Shown one piece after another: positions 1 through 9,244 of a DNA stretch of 12,782 nt. Numbering within the stretch: position 1 is the stretch's first letter; the number at the start of each line of letters is the position of its first letter. Source of the DNA: Pseudomonadota bacterium (GTDB taxonomy: Bacteria; Pseudomonadota; Gammaproteobacteria; JAKAQQ01). A model generated the notes under the pieces. That model ran no database searches, had not been told where the DNA came from, and was given only the letters and a program-made list of their open reading frames with translations. The position numbers and the translations under genes are program-made. The stretch is taken from NCBI GenBank assembly GCA_021828425.1, contig JAKARN010000019.1, positions 1 through 12,782 of the forward strand, given 5' to 3'.

Positions 1-1832
<1,832 letters not shown>

Positions 1833-3957
1833 GGCGGATCTCCTTGTCGGTGGGCATGTAGATGTGGCTCGTCGCGTGGGCCACATGGAGCAGGATCGGG
1901 TTGTTGCATCCCTGGTCGTACTGCATCTGGGCGGCGAACTTGTAGGAATTGCTCGGCACGACCCGGTCGTCGTCGGTCGAAGTCGTGATGATCGTGGGCG
2001 GATAGCAGACCCCTTTCTTCAGGTTCTGGAGGGGGGAGTAGGCGTACAGCCAGCGGAAGTCCTTCTTTTGGGAGGAGGTGCCGTACTCCGGGATCCAGTA
2101 CTCCCCGCCCGAGAACTTCTGGAAGCGCAGCATGTCGAGCACGCCGTGTCCGATGTAGACCGCACCGAAGAGATGCGGATTTTGGGTCACGCTGGCACCG
2201 GTCAAAAGTCCACCGTTCGAGTAGCCCATGATGCCCAAGTGGGGCGTATCCGTGAAATGGTTCCGGATCAGCCAACGGGCCGCATTGGCGAAATCATTGA
2301 AGACATTCTGCTTGTTGCCGAGCATGCCGGCTTCATGCCAGGCCTGGCCGTAGACGCCGCCGCCCCGCAGGTTAGCCATGGCGTAGATTCCACCCATGCG
2401 GATCCAGGTGGCCACGGACGGGCTGAAATGCGGTGTCAGCGTGATATCGAAGCCCCCATAGCCATAAAGGATCGTGGGCGTATGGCCATCGAGCCGGATT
2501 CCCTTCCGGTAAACAAGGAACATGGGGACTTTGACTCCGCCCGTGGACGGATAGAAGATCTGGCTCACCACATAATGAGCCGGGTCGAAGCGGACGCGGG
2601 GCTTGAAAAAGACGGAGGCTCGCGCTTCGGGCACGTTGAAACGGGCGATCTCCCCCGGACGGAGAAAGGAGGTGAACGCATAGTAGACGTCCGGCGAATG
2701 GGCGCGGGCCGAGATCCCGCCCACCGTGCCCATCGCATCCGGCAACGGAATGGCCCGGACCCAGAACCCGTGGAGGTTGTAGAGGGCAAGGCGGCTTTTG
2801 GCCACGACCATGCGATGGATGAGGAGACGCCCGTCGGCCAGGTGGGCCGAGACCAGAACCGAGCGCGCCTCATCCGGGATGACGGTCCGCCAGTGCGCCG
2901 GGGCAGGCTGCTTGAGGTTGACGGCAATGACCCGGCCCATCGGCGCATCCTGGTCGGTCTGGACAAAAACCGTCCCGCCGCGGGTGCCGACCGGGGTATA
3001 GGAGGCATCATCCTTCACAAAGAGGGGATGCACCGGCGCCAGGAGATTGGGCTTCATCGGATTGCCCAGATTCATGTAATACAGTTCGTTCCGGGTGATG
3101 CGGAACTGGAAGTCGATGAAAAGATAGCGGCCGTTTTCGGAAACCGAGCCGTCGATGATCCAGTCCGGGTGGCCGGGACGGGCATAAATGACCTGATCGT
3201 CGGACTGGGGTTTCCGGATCCAGTGGTAGTAGAGCGTCTGGTCCCGCAGGCGCACGCTGATGGCGCGGCCGGGCGGCGGTTTCGGATAGCGGGAATAGAA
3301 GAAACCCCCGCTGTTCCGTGTCCAGCTCAGGCCGGAAAACTTGACCCAGCGCACGACATCCGGGAGATTCCGGCCGGTCTTGACGTCCATGACATGAACC
3401 GTCTCCCAGTCCGACCCACCGACCGAAAGCGCGTAGGCCAGATAATGCCCGTTGGGCGAGGGACTCCAGCCGGCGAGTGCGATGTCGCCGTTGGGTGAGA
3501 GCCGGTTGGGATCGAGAACGAGACGGGGTTTACCCTTGGGGCCATGTTGGACATAGACCGAAGCCTGGTTCTCAAGGCCCGAGTTCTGGTCGAAAAAGAG
3601 CCAGGGCCCGCGCTGGATCGGCGGGGTTTCCTTGGCATAGTTCCAGAGCGCCCGGAGATGCCGGTCGAAAACCCGCCTCAGGGGAAGCTTTCCGAGATAA
3701 GCATCGGTGAGCCGGTTCTCGGCCGCAATCCAGCGGGTGAGGCGCGGACTCGACAGATTCTCCATCCACCGGTAAGGAGCCGGAACACGGGTACCGAAGT
3801 AATTCGCGACCAGCCGGTCCCTGTGGGCCTTGGGATAGACGAGCGGATGGGCCAGGAGGAGGGGCGCGGCGAGCCCTCCGCAAGCGCAGAGAACGAGCAA
3901 CCTGGATGGCAGACTCCGGAAGCGACTCATGGTGATTTTCTCATCGGGGATGTTTTC

Positions 3958-3966
3958 AATATAGCA
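3958..3966 (-). promoter_or_regulatory. Extended -10 promoter for the peptidase gene
   Basis: Reading the - strand, TGC-TATATT is an extended -10 element with five of six consensus bases. A -35 hexamer at normal spacing is poor, as is allowed for extended -10 promoters. The start point would fall near 3951, giving a leader of about 20 bases before the ATG at 3930. The site lies in an AT-rich patch in the 71-base gap after rfbC, which supports a separate transcription start for the peptidase. Confidence 0.5.
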
Positions 3967-3988
3967 CGCCCCCGGGCGGGCTCGATCC

Positions 3989-4003
3989 AGGCCCGCAGGG
4001 CCT
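3989..4003 (-). terminator. Hairpin at the rfbC stop codon, possible weak terminator
   Basis: AGGCCC-TGC-GGGCCT (- strand) is a perfect 6-bp stem with a 3-base loop, overlapping the TAG of rfbC. No T-tract follows, so it is not a classic intrinsic terminator. It may reduce read-through or protect the 3' end before the peptidase promoter. Confidence 0.25.
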
Positions 4004-4559
4004 AGTCGAAGAGTTCCGCCTGGGCCAGAAGCGGGGCCAGCCGGTCTTTTTCGGAAAGCCGGGGCAGGCCCGACGGGCAGGCAGCAACGGGCCAGGCAAT
4101 CCCGAGCCCGGGATCGTTCCAGCGGAGGCTCCGGTCGGAGGCCGGGTCCCAGTATTCGGTGGTCTTGTAACAGACATCCGCCGCCTCGCTCAGGACGAGA
4201 AAGCCGTGGGCGAATCCCGGCGGGATCCAGAGCTGGCGTTCCGTCTCCGCCCCGAGCTCGAAGGCGACCCAGTGCCCGAACCGGGGTGAATGCCGCCTGA
4301 GATCGACGGCCACGTCAAAGACCCGTCCGGACATCACGCGGACGAGCTTGCCCTGCGGATGGACGAGCTGGTAGTGGAGGCCCCGGAGCGTTCCTCCGGC
4401 CGAGTGCGAGTGATTGTCCTGGACGAACTCGAGATCGAGACCCGTGGCCCGGGCGAAATCCCGCCGGTTGTAGCTTTCGCAAAAGAAGCCGCGGGCATCG
4501 CCGTGACGGTCGGCCTCGATGAGGAGGACCTCGGGGAGCCTCGTCGGATGCGCCCGCAT
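4002..4559 (-). CDS. rfbC: dTDP-4-dehydrorhamnose 3,5-epimerase
   Basis: 185 residues, full length for RmlC. The enzyme epimerises C3 and C5 of dTDP-4-dehydro-6-deoxy-D-glucose, the third step of dTDP-L-rhamnose synthesis in the cytosol. Visible signatures are DARGFFCESY (21-30), TLRGLHYQ with catalytic His62, Lys71 in the PQGKLVRV segment, WIPPGFAHGFLVLSE (111-125) and CYKTTEYWDP with the general acid Tyr131. Asp172 matches the His-pairing Asp of the family. The ATG at 4559 comes 2 bases after the TGA of rfbB, so the two are one operon with coupled translation. An in-frame extension upstream to 4721 exists but lies within rfbB and has no family similarity. rfbA and rfbD must be elsewhere. 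Confidence 0.96.
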   Translation of the reverse strand: MRAHPTRLPEVLLIEADRHGDARGFFCESYNRRDFARATGLDLEFVQDNHSHSAGGTLRGLHYQLVHPQGKLVRVMSGRVFDVAVDLRRHSPRFGHWVAFELGAETERQLWIPPGFAHGFLVLSEAADVCYKTTEYWDPASDRSLRWNDPGLGIAWPVAACPSGLPRLSEKDRLAPLLAQAELFD

Positions 4560-4561
4560 GA

Positions 4562-5644
4562 TCAGGATCCGGCGGGTGCGGACCGGCCCGCCGGGCCGTA
4601 GTGCAGGCGGATCCAGTCCCGGTAGGCGCCGTTCACGACGTGCGTCACCCACTCGGGATGATCGAGGTACCAGCGCAGCGTTTTTTCGATCCCGCTTTCG
4701 AAGGACTCCCGGGGCTCCCACCCGAGTTCACGGCGGATTTTTCCGTTATCGATGGCGTAGCGCCGATCGTGCCCGGGCCGGTCGGGCACCCGGACGATGC
4801 CTTGGGCGTGGCTGCCCCCGGGACGGGGGCGCCATCGGTCGAGGATCCGGCAGATCAACTCCACGACTTCGCGGTTCGTCCGTTCGCCGCCCCCCCCGAC
4901 GTTGTAGGTCTCCCCCTCCCGGCCCGTCTCGAGGATGCGGACCAGGGCCCGGCAATGGTCCTCGACATAAAGCCAGTCGCGGATCTGTTCCCCATCTCCG
5001 TACAGGGGGAGCGGGGAGCCCTCGAGTGCGTGGTGGATGACCAGCGGAATCAGCTTTTCCGGAAACTGGTAAGGCCCGTAGTTGTTCGAACAGTGGCTCA
5101 CGAGGACCGGCAGCCCATAGGTCCGGCCATAGGCCCGGACCCAATGGTCGCTCGCCGCCTTGCTGGCCGCATAGGGGCTGTTCGGTGCCAGGGGAGAATC
5201 CTCGGTGAAGGCGGGTGCACCGGCGGAGAGCGAACCGTAGACCTCGTCGGTCGAGACATGGAGAAGGCGGAAGGCCGCCTGCTCCGGGGCCGGACGTCGG
5301 TCCCAGTCGGCCCGGATGGCCTCCAAGAGATTGAAGGTGCCCATGACATTGGCCCGAAGAAAGGCATCCGGTCCCCGGATCGAGCGGTCGACGTGGGTCT
5401 CGGCGGCAAAGTGGACAACCGCCCGCGGCCGATGCCGGGATAAAAGCGGATCCAGAAGGGCCCGGTCGTTGAGATCGCCCTTGACGAACTGGAGGCGCGG
5501 GTCCGAGGCGCGGGAGGCCAGGTTTTCGGGATTGCCGGCATAGGTCAGGGCATCGAACACGACCACGGGCTCGTCCGTCTGGTCGAGCCAGTGATGGACG
5601 AAGTTGCTGCCGATGAACCCGGCCCCCCCGGTCACAAAAATCAA
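4562..5644 (-). CDS. rfbB: dTDP-glucose 4,6-dehydratase
   Basis: 360 residues from a TTG start at 5644, the usual length of RmlB. It converts dTDP-glucose to dTDP-4-dehydro-6-deoxyglucose with bound NAD, the second step to dTDP-L-rhamnose. The NAD-binding TGGAGFIGS is at residues 5-13, FDALTYAGN at 30-38, the catalytic STDEVYG at 131-137 (Thr132, Asp133, Glu134), YAASK at 158-162 (Tyr158, Lys162), and SNNYGPYQFPEKLIP at 186-200. The TTG is chosen because the Rossmann strand begins directly after it and a strong purine-rich ribosome binding site (GGGAGGGTGAG) lies just before. No ATG or GTG start fits. The open frame continues upstream to 6586, but that part is out of family and overlaps the PAP2 gene. 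The stop is 2 bases before rfbC; PAP2 is 62 bases upstream. Confidence 0.96.
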   Translation of the reverse strand: MIFVTGGAGFIGSNFVHHWLDQTDEPVVVFDALTYAGNPENLASRASDPRLQFVKGDLNDRALLDPLLSRHRPRAVVHFAAETHVDRSIRGPDAFLRANVMGTFNLLEAIRADWDRRPAPEQAAFRLLHVSTDEVYGSLSAGAPAFTEDSPLAPNSPYAASKAASDHWVRAYGRTYGLPVLVSHCSNNYGPYQFPEKLIPLVIHHALEGSPLPLYGDGEQIRDWLYVEDHCRALVRILETGREGETYNVGGGGERTNREVVELICRILDRWRPRPGGSHAQGIVRVPDRPGHDRRYAIDNGKIRRELGWEPRESFESGIEKTLRWYLDHPEWVTHVVNGAYRDWIRLHYGPAGRSAPAGS

Positions 5645-5706
5645 CGGCTCACCCTCCCCCTGCTTGCCTGAGTGTAGCCTAACGGGCCCCCGAACCCGAG
5701 ACGGGC

Positions 5707-6315
5707 TCAGACCTCCTCGGAGGCCGGGACGGGTTGAGGCCCGACGATTGCGTGGCGTGAGACCTTGCGGTAAACCCAGACGCCCACCCACCCGAAGCCA
5801 TATCCGATCAGCCCGCCGCAGATCACGTCCAGGGGGAAATGTTCGCCGTTGTAGACCCGAGAGAAGGCCACGAGGGTCGCGAGCGTGTAGAAGACAGCCC
5901 GTCGCCGGGGATACAGGAAGGACAGGGCAACGGCCAGCGCAAAGGCGGTCTCGGAGTGCCCCGACGGAAACGAGTAGGCCGTGAGGTGCCGGCCCAGGAC
6001 CACGACATGCACCCGGCCCTCCTCGATCAGCCGGTGAAGTGCCACGATCGGCCGCGGGCGGTCGACCAGGCGCTTGAGGACATCCACCACGGCACCCGGG
6101 ATGGCCTGGGTCAGGAAAAGCAGGAGGAAGGATTCGCGGAAGGGACGGGGATCCCAGCGGTAGAGGTAGACGACCGCGATCCAGTAGACCACCCACCCGT
6201 TGCCGAGGAAGGTGAGGGCCCGCATGTTGTCGTTCAGGGCGGAAAAATGGAAGTGATTGTTGATGAAAAGGAAAAGCGCGGTGTCCGCGTGGACCAGACT
6301 CGAGAGAATTGCCAT
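5707..6315 (-). CDS. PAP2-family membrane phosphatase
   Basis: 202 residues with several membrane helices (about 8-20, 38-52, 62-78, 122-136, 140-152, 165-182). All three PAP2 motifs are present: KRLVDRPRP (81-89), SFPSGHS (115-121, catalytic His120) and SRVYNGEHFPLD (152-163, nucleophile His159 and Asp163). Such enzymes remove phosphate from lipid phosphates, for example undecaprenyl pyrophosphate, phosphatidylglycerophosphate or lipid A 1-phosphate, on the outer side of the inner membrane. Its place directly upstream of rfbB and rfbC suggests carrier-lipid recycling for a surface polysaccharide, but this is inference; the PgpB, UppP-like and LpxE-like types cannot be separated here. A promoter candidate lies 38 bases upstream. 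The ribosome binding site before the ATG at 6315 is weak. Confidence 0.92.
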   Translation of the reverse strand: MAILSSLVHADTALFLFINNHFHFSALNDNMRALTFLGNGWVVYWIAVVYLYRWDPRPFRESFLLLFLTQAIPGAVVDVLKRLVDRPRPIVALHRLIEEGRVHVVVLGRHLTAYSFPSGHSETAFALAVALSFLYPRRRAVFYTLATLVAFSRVYNGEHFPLDVICGGLIGYGFGWVGVWVYRKVSRHAIVGPQPVPASEEV

Positions 6316-6353
6316 GGCGATCGACCGGGTTCTCTCGGGCGGAAAGTGACCCT

Positions 6354-6382
6354 ATGGTATCGGACTCCCCCCCTAAAATCAA
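6354..6382 (-). promoter_or_regulatory. Sigma70-type promoter for PAP2 (and probably rfbB-rfbC)
   Basis: On the - strand, TTGATT (6377-6382) and TACCAT (6354-6359) each match four of six consensus bases and are separated by exactly 17 bases. The start point would be near 6347, leaving about 32 bases before the ATG at 6315. The spacer contains a run of seven G and one arm of an inverted repeat, so access could be controlled. No equally good promoter is seen in the 62 bases before rfbB. Confidence 0.45.
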
Positions 6383-6392
6383 AGGGGAATCC
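6362..6392. repeat. Inverted repeat overlapping the PAP2 promoter
   Basis: GGACTCCCC (6362-6370) and GGGGAATCC (6384-6392) form a 9-bp stem with one G-T pair around a 13-base AT-rich loop. It sits between the end of the methyltransferase gene and the PAP2 gene and covers the proposed -35 box. It could be an operator for a dimeric regulator. If transcribed from the upstream gene, it could also be a weak terminator, but the T-run is in the loop, not after the stem. Confidence 0.35.
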
Positions 6393-6438
6393 GCCCCCGG
6401 CGCCTCCGGGTCGGGGAAGGCGATCGAATCGGGCGCGA

Positions 6439-7023
6439 TCAAAAGATCCTGGGCACAAGCGCCCAGGAATGCTTCTGGTATTGCTGGTACTCGTCCCCGA
6501 ACTGCGCCCCCATCCACCGCTCTTCCCGGCCCAGCTTGACGATGAGCGAACCCCCGACCAGGAGCAGGGACAAAAGGCCCCGCCACTGGCCTTGGGCCAA
6601 AGCCGTGCCGGCAAACGCGACGATTATCCCGGTATAGATCGGGTGGCGGATTACGCGGTAAGGTCCCTCGCGGACAAGCGAGTGGCCCTCCTTGAGGGTG
6701 ACCGTGCCACTCCAGTTGCCCCCCAGGTAGCGCCGGGCATAGATGGAAAAACCAAGCCCCGCGACCGTGATCCCGAGTCCGAGCCAGGCGAGGATGGCCG
6801 CGGGGGGGACGAAACGCATGAAGAGCAGGCCGGACGTCCCCTTCACCTCCGGCAACCAGAACAGCCCAACCGCAATGGCCAGCGGGAGGGTGTGGCCCAG
6901 CCTCTCCAGGCCGGACTCCCTCCGCGCCACCGGCTTGAGCCGTCCCCGTCCCGCCATGAGCCAGTAGAGCACCCAGGCCAGCCAGGCGAAATTGAACAAC
7001 CAGGGCAAAACCCGACCGGACAT
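6439..7023 (-). CDS. ICMT-fold integral membrane methyltransferase
   Basis: 194 residues with about five hydrophobic segments (5-23, 45-58, 70-93, 131-145, 148-163). The C-terminal signature PYRVIRHPIYTG (121-132), followed by GREERWM (165-171) and FGDEYQQYQ (175-183), is that of isoprenylcysteine carboxyl methyltransferase-like and phospholipid methyltransferase proteins. These use S-adenosylmethionine inside the membrane. Bacteria generally lack prenylated CAAX proteins, so the substrate is probably a lipid or small acid, unknown here. The ATG at 7023 is chosen because GAGG lies 8 bases before it; an ATG at 7041 would add six residues. The open frame further upstream has no family likeness. 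It is separated from dadA by 127 bases and from PAP2 by 123 bases, so it may be transcribed alone. Confidence 0.88.
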   Translation of the reverse strand: MSGRVLPWLFNFAWLAWVLYWLMAGRGRLKPVARRESGLERLGHTLPLAIAVGLFWLPEVKGTSGLLFMRFVPPAAILAWLGLGITVAGLGFSIYARRYLGGNWSGTVTLKEGHSLVREGPYRVIRHPIYTGIIVAFAGTALAQGQWRGLLSLLLVGGSLIVKLGREERWMGAQFGDEYQQYQKHSWALVPRIF

Positions 7024-7062
7024 GGCAGACACCTCTTGCATGGGATCCCGGATCTTTGCGTT

Positions 7063-7081
7063 TCTTGATATTAATCTTGAT
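7063..7081. promoter_or_regulatory. Direct repeat TCTTGAT-ATTAA-TCTTGAT upstream of the methyltransferase gene
   Basis: Two identical 7-base units (7063-7069 and 7075-7081) are 12 bases apart in the middle of the 127-base gap between dadA and the downstream methyltransferase. The patch is clearly AT-rich against a GC-rich background. It may be a regulator binding site or part of a promoter read on the - strand; TAATAT within it is a four-of-six -10 match, but no good -35 accompanies it. Confidence 0.3.
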
Positions 7082-7150
7082 GGAAAGAATAACCGAAAAC
7101 TGCGGACCAGGGTGCCATGATGACCCATCCCGCCACTCGCCGGAAGTCCA

Positions 7151-8398
7151 TTACGGGGGGGGCCGCCTGCCTTCGATCGCGTCCGCGACCCGTTCGGCCG
7201 CACCGGCTGCGAGTGTCCAGCCGAGCGGTCCATGGCCGGTATTGAGAAAGACGCCCTGCACCCGGGTGGAACCGAGGAGCGGCAGGCCATCCGCCGTCAT
7301 GGCCCGGAGACAGGCCCAGTCCAGTGTCGACGGGGCCGAGGCCAGCCCAGGGAACCAGTCCATGGCCGTCTCGTGGAGGCGGGTCAGGTAGCGCGGTTCC
7401 AGCCGATCGTCGAAACCGGTGAACTCGGCCATGCCGGCCACACGCAGCCCCCCTCCGAGCGGGGTCAGGACGACCTTGCGACTGTGGTCGGCGAGTGCCG
7501 GACCGCGAAGCGCCAGTGGCGAGACCGGATAGGTCCGCGTGTAGCCCTTGACCGGACAGAGTCCAAGCCGGATGCCGAGCGGCCGGGCGAGGCGCAGGCT
7601 GTCCACACCGGCCGCGATCACCACCGCCCGCCCGGCCCATACCCCATCCCGGGTCCGGACCTGCACCGACCGACCTTGCGGCTCGACGGCCAGGACCGGG
7701 GTGTCCCGGTGGAGGAACGCCCCGTGGGATTCAATCCACCCGGCGAGCCGGCCGGCGGCCTCCCGGCAGTCCCCGAAGCGGTCGCGCGGATACCAGATGC
7801 CGCCCGCCGGCCGGACTTTCGCGGTGGCGAGTTCGGGCACGAAGGAGGCCATCTCGCCCGAGGCGACCGGAACCGCCTGGATTCCGGCGGATTGCTCCCG
7901 TTCGAGCAACCCCCGCGCCCGATCCCACTCCCGCGGATGCCGGTAGAGGTAGAGCACGCCCTGACCGGGCGCGAGCGGGGCGGCGGTTTCGGACTCGATC
8001 CTTTGCCAGACGGCGACACTGAACTCGGTCAACGCGTGGAGCCGGCTTCTGGACTCGAGATAGCGGTTGAGACGGAGGTGGCCGCCCGCCGAGAGCAACC
8101 AGGACCAGCCCGCCAGTCCCATCGCGACGGGCTTCACGGACAACGGCCGGTGGCGGTCGAACAGCCAGTGCACGAGTTCCGGCAGGATCGTGGGCGAAAC
8201 CCAGGGTGCCCCGCTGTCGGTCGACAGATGACCGCCATTGGCATGGGAGGCCCTTCCGGCAAAGTGGGGGCCGGACTCGAACAGCCGGACCGCATGCCCG
8301 CGCCGGCAGAGCGCATAAGCCTGGGCCAGTCCGACGATTCCGCCGCCGACCACGAGCACGGCATCGTCCGGGCCGGTGGCGGCCGGCGGATCCCTCAT
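7151..8398 (-). CDS. dadA: FAD-dependent D-amino acid dehydrogenase (DadA family)
   Basis: 415 residues, close to the family's usual length of about 420-430. It oxidatively deaminates D-amino acids to 2-oxo acids and passes electrons to the respiratory chain, acting on the inner face of the membrane. The FAD-binding VVGGGIVGLAQAYAL lies at residues 16-30, with Glu41 at the end of the second strand to hold the ribose. The ASHANGGHLST segment (50-60) matches the flavin-proximal loop of DadA. Near the C-terminus NTGHGPLGWTLAAGAAE is the DadA hallmark. A ribosome binding site (AAGGA) precedes the ATG. It starts 14 bases after the end of an ICMT-fold methyltransferase gene, so the two share a transcript. 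No alanine racemase gene is adjacent, unlike in the enterobacterial dadAX operon, so the true substrate may differ from D-alanine. Confidence 0.88.
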   Translation of the reverse strand: MRDPPAATGPDDAVLVVGGGIVGLAQAYALCRRGHAVRLFESGPHFAGRASHANGGHLSTDSGAPWVSPTILPELVHWLFDRHRPLSVKPVAMGLAGWSWLLSAGGHLRLNRYLESRSRLHALTEFSVAVWQRIESETAAPLAPGQGVLYLYRHPREWDRARGLLEREQSAGIQAVPVASGEMASFVPELATAKVRPAGGIWYPRDRFGDCREAAGRLAGWIESHGAFLHRDTPVLAVEPQGRSVQVRTRDGVWAGRAVVIAAGVDSLRLARPLGIRLGLCPVKGYTRTYPVSPLALRGPALADHSRKVVLTPLGGGLRVAGMAEFTGFDDRLEPRYLTRLHETAMDWFPGLASAPSTLDWACLRAMTADGLPLLGSTRVQGVFLNTGHGPLGWTLAAGAAERVADAIEGRRPPP

Positions 8399-8412
8399 GA
8401 TTCAGGATTCCT

Positions 8413-9006
8413 TCAATAGACGAAGGGTAAAAGCCGGCGCGTCCTCAAACGGTAGTTTTCATAGGCTTGGCCGAAGTGGTCGATCAGGACTTTTTCCTCG
8501 CGGGAGATCCGGTAGGCGTAGGCCGGAATCACGAAGCCGATCAGGATGAAAAGACTCGCGTAGTTGGCGAGCACACAGGCCAGACCCAGGAGCAGCACGA
8601 TCACCCCGAGATAGCTGGGATGGCGGATCCAGCGGTAAAACCCCCGCTCGACCAGACGGTGGTCGGGGAGAATCGAGACCGAGGTCATATGGAAGCGGCC
8701 CAGGGTCTTCATGGCACTCAGGCGGATGCCCATGCCGATCAGCATACAGAGGAGTCCCGAGATGGCCAGGGGATCATCATCCGGCATGCGACCGCGGCTG
8801 AAGCTCACCGCAGCACATAGGGCGAGGATGAGACCGACGGAGTTGGCAAGGATGAGGACGCGGCACGACCGGGGTTCGCAATGCCGGGCCCGGTCATGCG
8901 GTCTTTGGGCCAGAAGCCGCTGGTCGACCACAAACCAGACCGAGAGCAGGGCCAATCCCGCCACCTTGAAAGCCACATCGGTCATATACACACCATGCCA
9001 CCCCAT
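8413..9006 (-). CDS. ICMT-fold integral membrane methyltransferase, second copy type
   Basis: 197 residues, with hydrophobic segments at about 11-27, 49-68, 80-96, 133-150 and 151-165. GFYRWIRHPSYLG (122-134), Glu170-Glu171 and FGQAYENYR (178-186) are the S-adenosylmethionine and substrate-binding signature of the isoprenylcysteine methyltransferase-like family. It is only distantly similar to the methyltransferase at 6439-7023: the motifs are shared but the N-terminal halves differ, so this is not a recent duplication. Two starts are possible, ATG at 9006 (GGTGA 3 bases before) or ATG at 8985, which begins right before the first helix. It is the first gene of the - strand block and is followed after 14 bases by dadA. 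Substrate unknown. Confidence 0.87.
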   Translation of the reverse strand: MGWHGVYMTDVAFKVAGLALLSVWFVVDQRLLAQRPHDRARHCEPRSCRVLILANSVGLILALCAAVSFSRGRMPDDDPLAISGLLCMLIGMGIRLSAMKTLGRFHMTSVSILPDHRLVERGFYRWIRHPSYLGVIVLLLGLACVLANYASLFILIGFVIPAYAYRISREEKVLIDHFGQAYENYRLRTRRLLPFVY

Positions 9007-9054
9007 CGATCACCGGGAATCCGGCGCCCAGAAACCCAACCGTCGGACCCTCTG

Positions 9055-9063
9055 ATCCTAACA
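9055..9063 (-). promoter_or_regulatory. Extended -10 promoter candidate for the methyltransferase-dadA unit
   Basis: The - strand reads TGT-TAGGAT, an extended -10 element with four of six consensus bases. It is about 48 bases before the ATG at 9006. No convincing -35 is seen at 17 bases. It lies in the 238-base divergent spacer, back to back with the + strand promoter candidate. Confidence 0.35.
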
Positions 9064-9114
9064 CGGTCTCGCGCCGGGGGAAACCCTGCCCGACCGCAAT
9101 CCTCCTCTTTTTCC

Positions 9115-9143
9115 TTGCGTGGCCCCAACGCCTGTGCTAGGCT
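9115..9143 (+). promoter_or_regulatory. Promoter candidate for the Asp-box protein gene
   Basis: TTGCGT (9115-9120), a 17-base spacer, then TAGGCT (9138-9143) preceded by TG one base upstream gives a -35 plus extended -10 layout. Transcription would start near 9150, with a leader of about 95 bases before the ATG at 9245. The leader contains a small hairpin-prone GCGTC-GCAT-GACGC. The rest of the 9007-9244 spacer shows no gene on either strand that I can support. Confidence 0.45.
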
Positions 9144-9244
9144 CGAAAAAATCGCCTCCGGCGTCGCATGACGCCCCTCCCAGCTCCCCCTGTCGTTCCC
9201 ACGGGCGGGTTCTGTTCCGCCTCCTTGCAGCCGAGGGCTCTTCC

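Noticed and set aside
5645..6586. Upstream in-frame extension of rfbB giving a 674-residue protein
   Set aside because: The extra part overlaps PAP2 in another frame, is Pro/Gly/Arg-rich without motifs, and the TTG at 5644 with a strong ribosome binding site starts exactly at the Rossmann strand.
5839..7068. 409-codon + strand open frame across the PAP2 and methyltransferase genes
   Set aside because: Low-complexity Arg/Pro/Gly-rich translation, antisense to two proteins with full catalytic motifs.
7232..8419. 395-codon + strand open frame opposite dadA
   Set aside because: Shadow of dadA; no hydrophobic core pattern and no family resemblance.
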